A stretch of 64,000 nt of DNA from Moritella dasanensis ArB 0140 (GTDB lineage: Bacteria > Pseudomonadota > Gammaproteobacteria > Enterobacterales > Moritellaceae). The notes under the pieces were generated by a model. It was not told where the DNA came from. It saw nothing but the letters and a program-made list of their open reading frames with translations, and did not search any database. The stretch lies in the NCBI RefSeq assembly GCF_000276805.1, contig NZ_AKXQ01000007.1, forward strand, positions 147,314-211,313, given 5' to 3'. A program made the position numbers and the translations under genes. This document shows positions 49,458-58,451 of the stretch, in pieces; position 1 is the stretch's first letter; each line of letters begins with the position of its first letter.

Positions 49458-49487
49458 AAAAAAGCTCAGAACCAGTCTGAGCTTTTT
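49458..49487 (-). terminator. Terminator of the Na+/Pi cotransporter gene
   Basis: Stem 49459-49470 with 49476-49487 around a 5-nt loop, T tract on the minus strand. It lies just after the transporter stop. Confidence 0.9.
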
Positions 49488-49512
49488 ATTTCGTCATTTT
49501 TGTAATCTGGAT

Positions 49513-50667
49513 TTAGAAAATAATCATCAAACCAGGTAGTGCGAAGAAAGCACCGATTACATAACCAAAGGCGATGAATTTGTTTTCAGTACCTTGGCGT
49601 GCTAATGATTCTGCACACTTGATTGGAATCTCACGTAAGAACGGGATACCGTAGATAAGTGCTACTGCGAATACGTTGAACATAACGTGTACCAGTGCAA
49701 TAGTCATTGCTAGCTGCGCTGTATCACCACTGATTGATGTTGCTGCAAGTAATGCGGTAATCGTTGTACCAATGTTCGCACCCAGTGTGAATGGGAAGAT
49801 TTGACGTGTAGTAAATACACCGCTACCCGCTAGTGGAATCATTAGACTTGTTGTCGTTGATGATGATTGTACCATCACAGTAACTGCTGTACCCGATAAG
49901 ATACCGCTTACTGGACCACGACCGATTGCACCGTGTAATACTGCTTTAGCACGACCAACCATTACCGATTTCAATACTTTACCTAGGAAGGTAACTGAGA
50001 AACCAATCATGAAGATACCGATGAACACCATGATTAGACCAGCTGTATTACTTTCTACAGGTAATGAACCAGCAAGTTCTTTAATTTGGTTTACCGCAGG
50101 TTTTGTTAACGGTTTAATAAAGTTGAATTCTTTAATACTTAAGCTGCTATCCGAAACAAAGAAGTCTGCTAGGAAAGTGGCCATTTTCTCAAGGATACCG
50201 AATGCAATTTCCAATGGTAGGAAGATAGCAACGGCGAGTAAGTTAAAGAAGTCATGTACTGTTGCTGCACTAAATGCACGCTCAAACTCTTTCTTGTCAC
50301 GGATATGACCCATGCTCACGAAAGTGTTGGTAATTGTAGTACCCATGTTCGCACCCATCACCATCGGGATTGCGATTGAGAGTGGTAAACCACCGGCTAC
50401 TAGGCCAACGATTACTGATGTTACTGTACTTGAAGATTGTACTAACGCTGTTACTAGGATACCTAATAATAAAGCGACAAATGGGTTAGTTGCGAAAGCG
50501 AAAATTTGTTCTGCACCAGCGCTACCACCGGAGAACATTTTGAAGCCTCCACTGACTGTAGATACTGCTACCAATACGAAGTATACCAATGCGGCTACAC
50601 TTACCCAGCTGAATACTTTTCTCATTGTGCTTGGGTTCAATTCAATTGCTTCGTTGTTGTTTTTCAT
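49513..50667 (-). CDS. nptA: Na+/phosphate cotransporter, NptA type (SLC34-like)
   Basis: Sodium-driven phosphate importer of the inner membrane. 384 residues with about eight to nine membrane segments in two inverted repeats, each carrying the QSSST motif: LVTALVQSSSTVTSVIVGL and VTVMVQSSSTTTSLMIPL. MGANMGTTITNTFVSMG and LGANIGTTITALLA complete the repeats. Vibrio NptA is the closest relative I recall. A Pho box plus -10 lies about 60-95 bp upstream, so it should be induced under phosphate starvation. Confidence 0.9.
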   Translation of the reverse strand: MKNNNEAIELNPSTMRKVFSWVSVAALVYFVLVAVSTVSGGFKMFSGGSAGAEQIFAFATNPFVALLLGILVTALVQSSSTVTSVIVGLVAGGLPLSIAIPMVMGANMGTTITNTFVSMGHIRDKKEFERAFSAATVHDFFNLLAVAIFLPLEIAFGILEKMATFLADFFVSDSSLSIKEFNFIKPLTKPAVNQIKELAGSLPVESNTAGLIMVFIGIFMIGFSVTFLGKVLKSVMVGRAKAVLHGAIGRGPVSGILSGTAVTVMVQSSSTTTSLMIPLAGSGVFTTRQIFPFTLGANIGTTITALLAATSISGDTAQLAMTIALVHVMFNVFAVALIYGIPFLREIPIKCAESLARQGTENKFIAFGYVIGAFFALPGLMIIF

Positions 50668-50728
50668 CTCTAGGTACCGTTTTATCCGTCGCTCTTGACA
50701 GATTTGCTTCAGTTAGTTGACGAGAAGG

Positions 50729-50762
50729 ATTAAAACAAAGTTGTGTGACAGTAATATGACAG
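50729..50762 (-). promoter_or_regulatory. PhoB-dependent promoter of nptA (Pho box and -10)
   Basis: On the minus strand CTGTCATATTACTGTCAC (50762-50745) has two TGTCA half-sites 11 bp apart. Exactly 10 bp later is TTTAAT (50734-50729), a 5/6 match to the -10. Confidence 0.88.
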
Positions 50763-51027
50763 TGATTTCTTAATGTCATAAATATTTCGCAATCATATTT
50801 AAGCTGCTGTTTTTATATGGTTATTAATTAATAATTATTTTCAATGTTTGTTGTTGATCGTTAGCTCTTGTCGCTTTAATTGGTTGTTTTCGGCGCTTTT
50901 AGGCATTTAAAATAGCAATTGTGACAGCGTTGTCATGTTCATTGTGCGGTAATAAGACGGCGAGAAGGTATAAAATGAGGTGCTAATGCCAAAGGTGATG
51001 CACTGCTTAAAGCAAGATCGACATACT

Positions 51028-51100
<73 letters not shown>

Positions 51101-51143
51101 TGCAGCATAGCGCAATGGCTATACTGCATGGTAATACGATAGT

Positions 51144-52061
51144 TTATTTTGTCGTTGTCGCTTCTTCGCCGCCTAATGCCGTGATCAGGTCAGGGATAAA
51201 ACGCATCAACTCGCCAGTCATCAACGCAAAGTCAGCATCAAATTTAGCCGCGTAGTCATCGGTTGCAACATCATCATTTTGTTCTTTGATGAGGTCGCTA
51301 AATTTAAGACGTTTAACTGACATGTCTTCGCCCAATAAGAAAGACAGTGACTCAGTCCAATCTAAAGCTAGTTTAGTCACTAACTTATCGGCTTTAAGAT
51401 GATGTTGGATCTCTTCGCTGGTTAAGTCTTGCTCTTTACAACGGATAATACCGCCATGTTCAAGTGCTGAGCGTAATTCTGCTTCATCACCTAATTCAAA
51501 ACCGGGTGCTGCAGTGCCGTTGTTTAACCATTCAGTCATGGTGACGTCTGCAGGTGTTGTTAACGCAACAGGAATAACCGGTAGGCTACCAACACACTTA
51601 CGTAATAACGCGATCAGGTCTTCCGCTTTTTTAGCGCTTGATGCATCCACCACTAATAAGTTTTGTGAAGGGCAGATCCAAGCGAACGTTTGGCTGCTAC
51701 GTGGGAATGCACGTGGCAGTAACTGATGGACGATATCTTCTTTTAGCGCATCTTTTTCTTTTTTCTTCAGACCACGGCCTTGCTCTGCTTCAATGGTATC
51801 TACTTTTTCTTGTAGCATGTCTTTGACAACAGATGCAGGTAATACGCGGTCTTCTTTCTTTGCACAGATCAGAATGTTATCTGTAATGCCGTGTGTTAAA
51901 GCTTGACCTGATTTACCCAGCGGTTTTATCCAACCGAATTTAGATAAATCTTGGCTACCACAAGGGGTAAAAGGGAAATCAGCTAACTTGGTTTCAAGTT
52001 GTTCAATATCTAGTTCAAATGGACGAGTGAAACGATAAATTAGTAAGTTTTTAAACCACAT
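51144..52061 (-). CDS. rdgC: Recombination-associated protein RdgC
   Basis: Forms a DNA-encircling ring that limits RecA filament action. MWFKNLLIYRFTRPFELDIE, FTPCGSQDLSKFGWIKPLG and LPASVVKDMLQEKVDTIE are the pattern; DWTESLSFLLGEDMSVKRLK is in the C-terminal half. 305 residues versus 303 in E. coli. It is a single gene, divergent from phoB. Confidence 0.95.
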   Translation of the reverse strand: MWFKNLLIYRFTRPFELDIEQLETKLADFPFTPCGSQDLSKFGWIKPLGKSGQALTHGITDNILICAKKEDRVLPASVVKDMLQEKVDTIEAEQGRGLKKKEKDALKEDIVHQLLPRAFPRSSQTFAWICPSQNLLVVDASSAKKAEDLIALLRKCVGSLPVIPVALTTPADVTMTEWLNNGTAAPGFELGDEAELRSALEHGGIIRCKEQDLTSEEIQHHLKADKLVTKLALDWTESLSFLLGEDMSVKRLKFSDLIKEQNDDVATDDYAAKFDADFALMTGELMRFIPDLITALGGEEATTTK

Positions 52062-52300
52062 TATGGCAGGACCTTGGTATCAACTGTTTGGATAACCAGT
52101 ATACTAAAGGAGGTTGGAAATACAAGTTTGCAGCTTGGCTAAACATGCAGCAATCAAGATCGGAGGTAAATAATGACGGCTATAATTAAAAAGCCTAAAT
52201 AGATAATGGAAACGCATATTTTGATTATTAAAATCAGCACTTTAATTAAATGCTATATTTAGCCACTATTAATGACATTTGTTAGGTGATAAGCGATTTT

Positions 52301-52352
52301 TTCATAAAAAATTCATTAATGTAATAATTCTGAAACATATTGAGCTGATAAT
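52301..52352 (+). promoter_or_regulatory. Weak Pho-box-like region before phoB
   Basis: TTCAT occurs at 52301 and 52312, 11 bp apart, with a further AACAT at 52334; GATAAT at 52347-52352 could be a -10. The match to TGTCAT is poor and spacing to the -10 is irregular, so PhoB autoregulation here is only possible. The rest of 52062-52459 has no clear feature. Confidence 0.3.
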
Positions 52353-52459
52353 CGCTTTCAGTTAAAGTCGAAAGATAAATCGGTCTTTTTTCATTTAAAT
52401 AGAAATCTTTTACTGACTGTACGCAGTTGATAAGGGAATAATAGTAAAGGATATTTAAA

Positions 52460-53146
52460 GTGTCTAAGCGAATTTTAGTAGTTGAAGATGAACTGGCGAT
52501 CCGTGAAATGCTGTGTTTTGCATTAGAACAAAAAGGATTTGATGTTTCTGAAGCTGGGGATTATAACGAAGCGGTAGAGCGACTCGTTGAACCTTACCCT
52601 GATTTGATCTTGCTTGATTGGATGTTACCGGGTGGCAGTGGCATTAAATATATTAAACACCTTAAGTCTCAACCTCATTCATCTGCTATTCCGGTCGTGA
52701 TGTTAACTGCACGTGGTGAAGAGGAAGATAAAATCAAAGGCTTGGAAGTTGGGGCTGATGATTACATCACCAAACCATTTTCACCAAAAGAATTAATTGC
52801 CCGCTTAAATGCCGTTATGCGCCGTGTTGCGCCAATGACACAAGATTCAGTTATTGATATCAGTGGTCTGCAACTTGATCCTGTTGCGCATCGCGTATCT
52901 GCGGGTGATTCAGTGATTGATATAGGTCCAACAGAATTTAAACTATTGCACTTTTTTATGACCCATACAGAACGTGTATATAGTCGTGAACAGTTATTAG
53001 ATAATGTTTGGGGTATGAATGTATATGTCGAAGACCGTACGGTTGATGTGCATATTCGTCGATTACGCAAAGCATTAACACCGAGTGACCATGATAAATA
53101 TGTGCAAACTGTACGTGGTGCAGGTTACCGCTTCTCGGTACGTTAA
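52460..53146 (+). CDS. phoB: Phosphate regulon response regulator PhoB
   Basis: Activates Pho-regulon promoters when phosphorylated by PhoR. The receiver domain has DELAIREML, phospho-acceptor Asp53 in [11 protein letters not shown] and Lys105 in TKPF; the C-terminal winged helix ends [19 protein letters not shown] and VRGAGYRFS. 228 residues is typical. The start is GTG at 52460 with AAGGA about 9 nt upstream. phoR follows after 22 bp. Confidence 0.96.
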   Translation: MSKRILVVEDELAIREMLCFALEQKGFDVSEAGDYNEAVERLVEPYPDLILLDWMLPGGSGIKYIKHLKSQPHSSAIPVVMLTARGEEEDKIKGLEVGADDYITKPFSPKELIARLNAVMRRVAPMTQDSVIDISGLQLDPVAHRVSAGDSVIDIGPTEFKLLHFFMTHTERVYSREQLLDNVWGMNVYVEDRTVDVHIRRLRKALTPSDHDKYVQTVRGAGYRFSVR

Positions 53147-53168
53147 TCAGTAGAGTTGAAGTTACAAT

Positions 53169-54467
53169 ATGAATAAAACGAATGTTTTTGTCAGTGGCTT
53201 ATGGCGACTGCTTTATTGGTATATCCCGTTTTTTCTTGTTGGTTTAGTCTTTGATAACATCACATTGAGTTTACTCATTGCCACTGTGGTTAATATCATT
53301 GCCCTATATCGTAATCAATATGTATTGCATAAATGGCTGTGGGTAGGACGCAGTGCGACACCGCCTGAAGGTAAAGGCAGTTGGGAAGCTATTTTTAATG
53401 GTATCTACAGTTTGCAGCGTCGCCATAAACGTAAGCGTAAAGAGCTGCGCGTGGTGATCCGCCGTTTTCGTGAAGGTGCAGAAGCGCTGCCCGATGCGGT
53501 AGTGGCGTTAGATACTGACTACTCGATTATGTGGTGTAATAAATTAGCGCAACAAATGATCGGCTTGAAATGGCCAGAAGATGCCAATCAACATATTGGT
53601 AACTTGATCCGTACCCCGGATTTCATCCAATATTTGAATTCTAAAGATTACCAAGAGCCATTAGAGATCACTTCTCCGACGCATAATTCGAAAACATTAG
53701 AAATCCGTATCATGACTTATACTGATGACCAGTCGATGCTGGTGGCGCGTGATGTCACCGAATTGCGTCAACTGGAACAAGTCAGACGTAATTTTATGGG
53801 TAATGTGTCGCATGAATTACGGACGCCGTTAACCGTATTAAAAGGTTATCTGGAAATGCTGGAACCGGATGAGTCGGACAAAATGTTTTTGCGTGCACAT
53901 AAAGTGATGTCTGAACAAACGGCACGTATGGATTCATTGGTGAATCAATTGCTGGCCTTGTCTCGTATTGAAGCTGCACAGGCTGTCGACTTTGAAAAAC
54001 AAGTTGATATACCGTTTATGCTGTCGATGTTAGAGCAAGAAGTATTAATTTTAGGGGCGGATAAAGCCTTGCAGGTTGAGTTTCATATCGAACATGGGTT
54101 GTTTGCCATGGGTGATGAATCGCAATTACGCAGTGCGGTGTCTAATTTAATTTACAATGCGGTACGTTATACACCTGAACAAGGTAAAGTTGTCGTGGAG
54201 TGGAAACAAACCGCTGCTGGTGGCTTATTGAGTGTGACCGATAATGGCGATGGTATCTCTGCAGAGCATGTGCACCATTTAACCGAACGTTTTTATCGTG
54301 TCGATGATGCGCGTTCACGTGATTCAGGGGGGTCGGGTATTGGTTTATCGATCGTTAAACATGTATTGACCAATCATGACAGTTTGTTAGAGATTGACAG
54401 TAAGGTAGATAAAGGCAGTTGCTTTAGCTTTACATTGCCGCAGGTTACACAGGTAAAACGTCATTAG
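53169..54467 (+). CDS. phoR: Phosphate regulon sensor kinase PhoR
   Basis: Inner-membrane histidine kinase that phosphorylates PhoB when Pst signals low phosphate. Two close membrane segments (about 15-30 and 32-48) with no sizeable periplasmic domain, a PAS domain (about 100-200, EALPDAVVALDTDYSIMWCN), His215 in GNVSHELRTPLTVLKGYLEM, and an ATPase domain with N-box NLIYNAVRYT, DNGDGIS and GSGIGLSIVKHV. 432 residues versus 431 in E. coli. Its terminator follows, so pstS is separate. Confidence 0.96.
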   Translation: MNKTNVFVSGLWRLLYWYIPFFLVGLVFDNITLSLLIATVVNIIALYRNQYVLHKWLWVGRSATPPEGKGSWEAIFNGIYSLQRRHKRKRKELRVVIRRFREGAEALPDAVVALDTDYSIMWCNKLAQQMIGLKWPEDANQHIGNLIRTPDFIQYLNSKDYQEPLEITSPTHNSKTLEIRIMTYTDDQSMLVARDVTELRQLEQVRRNFMGNVSHELRTPLTVLKGYLEMLEPDESDKMFLRAHKVMSEQTARMDSLVNQLLALSRIEAAQAVDFEKQVDIPFMLSMLEQEVLILGADKALQVEFHIEHGLFAMGDESQLRSAVSNLIYNAVRYTPEQGKVVVEWKQTAAGGLLSVTDNGDGISAEHVHHLTERFYRVDDARSRDSGGSGIGLSIVKHVLTNHDSLLEIDSKVDKGSCFSFTLPQVTQVKRH

Positions 54468-54503
54468 GCTCTAGTGCTGTTCCTGCAGTTCGGTCGACCA
54501 AGC

Positions 54504-54534
54504 AAAAGCCCATTCGTTATGTAATGGGCTTTTT
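54504..54534 (+). terminator. Terminator of phoBR
   Basis: Stem AAAAGCCCATT with AATGGGCTTTT, 9-nt loop, T tract. The CCCATT core is also used in the terminators at 13202 and 13832. Confidence 0.88.
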
Positions 54535-54599
54535 AATTTTTATCTGTAAGCGTTTATTTGAAACGGTTAATTTAAAATAGTTTGGTAAAAATGTGTCGC

Positions 54600-54654
54600 T
54601 GTCATCAAACCGTCATGTTTCGTTCATATTATTGTCATCAGTTTATTGGATACT
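54600..54654 (+). promoter_or_regulatory. PhoB-dependent promoter of pstS with four half-sites
   Basis: GTCAT at 54601, GTCAT at 54612, TTCAT at 54623 and GTCAT at 54634 are exactly 11 bp apart, i.e. two adjoining Pho boxes. Exactly 10 bp after the last comes GATACT (54649-54654), a plausible -10. The pstS ATG is about 80 bp further on. Confidence 0.92.
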
Positions 54655-54735
54655 TGTAGTCACAGAAACGAGATACGAATTTTAAATTAGTAGTCATCGA
54701 GACGAAACAAAACATTATACTTGGAGAAGTAAAAA

Positions 54736-55713
54736 ATGAATATTAAACAAATTGTTGTAGCATTAGGGATTTCAATGACAGCAATCGCTTCACAAAGCGC
54801 ATTTGCAGCAGGTCTAGACCCTAAATTACCTGAATACCAAAAAGTAAGTGGTATCTCTGGTAACCTATCTACAGTTGGTTCAGATACATTAGCAAACATG
54901 ATGACGTTGTGGGCTGAAGAATTCAAACATACTTACCCAAGTGTTAATGTACAAATTCAAGCGGCTGGTTCTTCTACTGCGCCACCGGCACTAACGGAAG
55001 GTACTTCACAATTCGGACCAATGAGCCGTAAAATGAAGTCGAAAGAAATTGAAGCGTTCGAAAAGCGTTACGGTTACAAGCCAACTGCAATTCGTGTTGC
55101 TATTGATGCATTAGCAGTATTCGTACACAAAGATAACCCAATTAAAGGTTTAACAATTGCTGATGTTGATGCAATCTTCTCAAGCACACTAAAATGTGGC
55201 CAATCTAAGCGTATTGAACGTTGGGGTGAATTAGGTCTAGAAGGTTCTTGGGCAGAGCGTGACGTACAATTATTTGGTCGTAACTCAGTATCAGGTACTT
55301 ATGGTTACTTCAAGAAGAAAGCACTGTGTAAAGGTGACTTCAAGAACAACGTAAATGAGCAACCAGGTTCAGCATCTGTTGTACAATCGGTATCATCATC
55401 ATTGAATGCAATCGGTTATTCAGGTATCGGTTATAAAACATCGGGTGTACGTGCAGTCGCATTAGCTAAAAAAGGCACTAACTACATAGATGCCACATTA
55501 GATAACGCAGCATCAGGTAAATACCCACTGTCTCGTTACCTCTATGTTTACATCAACAAGGCGCCAAACAAAGCATTATCACCAATGCAAACTGAGTTCT
55601 TGAAATTGATGTTATCGAAACAAGGTCAGAAGATCGTAGCGAAAGATGGTTACATCCCACTACCTAACTCAGTTACATCAAAAGACCTTAAGAAAGCCGG
55701 CATTACACTGTAA
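54736..55713 (+). CDS. pstS: Periplasmic phosphate-binding protein PstS
   Basis: Substrate-binding subunit of the high-affinity phosphate importer. [20 protein letters not shown] begins a signal peptide that ends SAFA. Phosphate-binding motifs: [56 protein letters not shown] and [20 protein letters not shown]. 325 residues. GGAG lies about 9 nt before the ATG. It has its own PhoB promoter and terminator, so it can be made in excess of the membrane subunits. Confidence 0.95.
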   Translation: MNIKQIVVALGISMTAIASQSAFAAGLDPKLPEYQKVSGISGNLSTVGSDTLANMMTLWAEEFKHTYPSVNVQIQAAGSSTAPPALTEGTSQFGPMSRKMKSKEIEAFEKRYGYKPTAIRVAIDALAVFVHKDNPIKGLTIADVDAIFSSTLKCGQSKRIERWGELGLEGSWAERDVQLFGRNSVSGTYGYFKKKALCKGDFKNNVNEQPGSASVVQSVSSSLNAIGYSGIGYKTSGVRAVALAKKGTNYIDATLDNAASGKYPLSRYLYVYINKAPNKALSPMQTEFLKLMLSKQGQKIVAKDGYIPLPNSVTSKDLKKAGITL

Positions 55714-55739
55714 TACGACTTACTTAAGTAAATGATTTG

Positions 55740-55764
55740 AAGCCCGCTATTTAGCGGGCTTTTT
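55740..55764 (+). terminator. Terminator of pstS
   Basis: Stem AGCCCGCTA with TAGCGGGCT, 2-4 nt loop, five T. Confidence 0.92.
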
Positions 55765-56041
55765 GCATTCTGGCGTACTGAGTCTCGACTCGCCTTTTAT
55801 GGCGCAGATCTACTTATCGCTGAGCTTAGAACTATTGCTCGTAAAGTGATACATTCATCACATTTAATCCCCAACTTGGTGCATTTTTTTAGTCTAGGTC
55901 TAAATGTTTTTTATTTTTATTGTTTAAGTTATTGATAGTTAATGGTTTACTTATGTATCCCTTAGTTGGCATCAGTGTTGCAGTACCTTAGCTAGGATAA
56001 AAATTTTATATTTGGTTTTAATTATTTAAGAGGGATTTTTT
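55765..56041. other. Upstream region of the nitrate/nitrite transporter gene
   Basis: AT-rich, no ORF. A TTGATAGTTAATG at about 55931 is half an FNR site at best. No firm regulatory site called. Confidence 0.3.
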
Positions 56042-57502
56042 ATGGGACAAGAAAAATTTAACATATTGTCTTTTTCAGGGAAGATGAAAACCTTACACTT
56101 ATCGTGGATGGCATTTTTTATTACGTTTGTGGTTTGGTTTAATGCCGCGCCATTAATGTTGGCTATTAAAGACAGTATGGGACTGACCACGGAAGAGGTG
56201 AAAACCTTACTTATTTTGAATGTGGCGTTAACGATCCCTGCGCGGGTTATCATTGGCATGTTAACCGATAAATACGGGCCTCGGATTGTCTATTCTACCT
56301 TATTAGCCGTCTGTTCAATTCCATGCTTTATGTTTGCGATGGCGACGACATTCGAACAATTGGCCATTGCGCGTTTCATGATGGGTCTGATTGGTGCGGG
56401 TTTTGTGGTTGGTATTCGTATTGTGAGTGAATGGTTTCCTGCCAACGAGTTAGGTACTGCAGAAGGTATTTATGGCGGTTGGGGTAACTTTGGTTCTGCT
56501 GCTGCAGCATTCACACTACCGACAGTAGCGTTATTGTTTGGTGGCCCTGATGGCTGGCGTTATGCGATTGCCATTACTGGTTTAATGAGCTTAGCATTCA
56601 GTGTTGTGTATTATCTTAATGTCACAGATACACCAAAAGGTGCGACTTATTTCCGTCCTAAAAAAGGCGGGGCAATGGAAGTGACAAGCAAAAGTGATTT
56701 CTTTTTGCTGCTGTTCATGAAATTACCTATGTATTTAACGCTCGACCTATTAGCGTGGAAATTATTACAAGTTGATATGTTTACCGAGGCGACGACGCAT
56801 GCGGTTTATATTGGTTTAGCAGTATTGTATGTACTCGATTGCTGGAAAACATACCAAGTAAACAGTGATATCTTTGTTAAAGAAGTGCCTGAAATTGAGC
56901 GTTATAAGTTTAAGCAAGTCGCTGTGCTTAATGTATTGTACTTCTCAACATTTGGTTCTGAATTAGCCGTGGTGTCTATGCTGCCGTTATTCTTTGCTGA
57001 AACATTTGGCTTAGGGATGGCTGAAGCGGGTATGGTTGCGGCTTCTTATGCCTTTATGAATCTAATGTCTCGCCCTGGTGGCGGTTGGATTAGTGATCGC
57101 TTTGGTCGTAAGAAAACACTACTTATCCTGACCGCGGGTTTAGCGGTTGGTTATTACACCATGTCACAAATCACGGCGGATTGGTCACTTGGTCTTGCTA
57201 TCGCAGCTGCAATGGCGTGTTCGTTCTTTGTGCAAGCTGGTGAAGGTGCGGTATTTGCTGCAGTGCCGTTAATTAAACGTCGTTTAACAGGACAGATTGC
57301 CGGTATGACTGGCGCGTATGGTAATGTCGGTGCGGTATTTTATCTAACGCTGTATTCAATCGTATCAACGCAAGTATTCTTTTATGCTATTGCGGTGACT
57401 GCTATCGTTGGCTTTATTGCTTTACTCTTGATGGAAGAGCCAAAAGGTCATATTGCAGAAGTGGATGAAGACGGTAAAGTCACGTTAATCAATGTGTCAT
57501 AA
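56042..57502 (+). CDS. MFS nitrate/nitrite transporter, NNP (NarK/NasA) family
   Basis: A 486-residue, 12-helix major facilitator. MGLIGAGFVVGIRIVSEWFP and IYGGWGNFGSAAAAFTLPTV contain the first NNP signature, and GMTGAYGNVGAVFYLTLYSI the second; the conserved Arg residues in GIRIVSEW and MSRPGGGWISDRFG bind the anion in NarK. It has a long insert with extra hydrophobic segments in the middle (about 215-275). GAGGG is about 7 nt upstream of the ATG. It sits alone between pstS and pstC; no nitrate reductase gene is near. Confidence 0.88.
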   Translation: MGQEKFNILSFSGKMKTLHLSWMAFFITFVVWFNAAPLMLAIKDSMGLTTEEVKTLLILNVALTIPARVIIGMLTDKYGPRIVYSTLLAVCSIPCFMFAMATTFEQLAIARFMMGLIGAGFVVGIRIVSEWFPANELGTAEGIYGGWGNFGSAAAAFTLPTVALLFGGPDGWRYAIAITGLMSLAFSVVYYLNVTDTPKGATYFRPKKGGAMEVTSKSDFFLLLFMKLPMYLTLDLLAWKLLQVDMFTEATTHAVYIGLAVLYVLDCWKTYQVNSDIFVKEVPEIERYKFKQVAVLNVLYFSTFGSELAVVSMLPLFFAETFGLGMAEAGMVAASYAFMNLMSRPGGGWISDRFGRKKTLLILTAGLAVGYYTMSQITADWSLGLAIAAAMACSFFVQAGEGAVFAAVPLIKRRLTGQIAGMTGAYGNVGAVFYLTLYSIVSTQVFFYAIAVTAIVGFIALLLMEEPKGHIAEVDEDGKVTLINVS

Positions 57503-57543
57503 ACGAGCTAACGCTTGATATTTATATTGAGGTTGTGAAACCA

Positions 57544-57586
57544 TTTATGACTGGTTTATGACTGGTTTATGACTGGTTTATGACGG
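57544..57586. repeat. 11-bp tandem repeat TTTATGACTGG, three full copies plus a partial
   Basis: Copies at 57544-57554, 57555-57565 and 57566-57576, then TTTATGAC at 57577. On the minus strand it reads CCAGTCATAAA repeated, so GTCAT recurs every 11 bp, as in PhoB sites. It lies after the nitrate transporter and before the end of the GcvR-like gene. Confidence 0.9.
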
Positions 57587-57653
57587 TTGATTGTGACCGT
57601 TAATCAGCATGAATATTGATTGTTACAATGTGATTATGTGGCTACATGAAAGA

Positions 57654-57692
57654 AAAACGGCGCCATTATCTTATTGATAATAGCGCCGTTTT
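57654..57692. terminator. Bidirectional terminator between the transporter and the GcvR-like gene
   Basis: A long stem AAAACGGCGC plus ATTATC with GATAAT plus GCGCCGTTTT (one bulge on each side), loop about 5 nt, between convergent genes. Confidence 0.88.
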
Positions 57693-57706
57693 GTTTGTGC
57701 GATGTT

Positions 57707-58210
57707 TTACGCTTCGGTCATTTCAGAAATTAAAGTAGGTGAAATTTTTGCAAGCGCAATATTGAATTTATCCATATCTAAGTTTTCTGGTAACGCGAGT
57801 TTCAATTTGGCGTAAAAGCGGTTGTTATCAGATTGCCACAAATCTTTACAATGGGTTGTGATCGCTTTCAATTCAATGTCATGCTGCGTCAGTACCTGAG
57901 ATACTTCATTGATAATGCCAGGGCGATCGCTATCTTGAATAATGAGACAAGGTGATTTTTGCCAAACACTTTGATTTTTACCTTCCGCGAAATTGATGGT
58001 CAGGCCTGGAATGAGGCTCAATGCTTCACATAAATCACGGTAATATTCATCTTCGACTGAAATTTGTAAGATACCTGCAAACTGTCCAGCGAGCTCACTC
58101 ATGTTACTGGCTAGCCAATTCCCTTTATGCTCTGCGACTACACGTGATAAATTATTGATGAGTCCTGATTTATCATCACCGATAAGCGTTACGATCAGTT
58201 GTTTAAGCAT
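57707..58210 (-). CDS. GcvR-like protein with two ACT domains
   Basis: A 167-residue protein with two ACT domains: the first from LKQLIVTLIGDDKSGLINNL and NWLASNMSELAGQFAGILQI, the second from SPCLIIQDSDRPGIINEVSQ and VLTQHDIELKAITT. GcvR in E. coli antagonises GcvA at the glycine cleavage operon; the family is broader, and some members act elsewhere. 167 versus about 190 residues in E. coli. It is divergent from pstC. No gcv genes are in the window. Confidence 0.85.
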   Translation of the reverse strand: MLKQLIVTLIGDDKSGLINNLSRVVAEHKGNWLASNMSELAGQFAGILQISVEDEYYRDLCEALSLIPGLTINFAEGKNQSVWQKSPCLIIQDSDRPGIINEVSQVLTQHDIELKAITTHCKDLWQSDNNRFYAKLKLALPENLDMDKFNIALAKISPTLISEMTEA

Positions 58211-58380
58211 TACTAAACCCTACTGTAAGAAATTCGATGTAAATGTGGCGTTTTAGCTATTTTCATCACTTAATATGATGCGGCGTACTATATGCAAATA
58301 GCATGCATAAATATAGTGTCGTTATGTAAATATCAGAACTCAGTCGAGCTAAAGTGGAATATATGTAACCTTGTTGCGTG

Positions 58381-58414
58381 ATGTCATATAACTGTCATAT
58401 ATATTACCTATAAT
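58381..58414 (+). promoter_or_regulatory. PhoB-dependent promoter of pstCAB-phoU
   Basis: ATGTCATATAACTGTCAT (58381-58398) has GTCAT at 58383 and 58394, 11 bp apart. Exactly 10 bp later is a perfect TATAAT (58409-58414). The pstC ATG is 37 bp on. Confidence 0.93.
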
Positions 58415-58451
58415 CCCGTTGTGATTAATTACAGCTAAAGACGAGGGAAAG

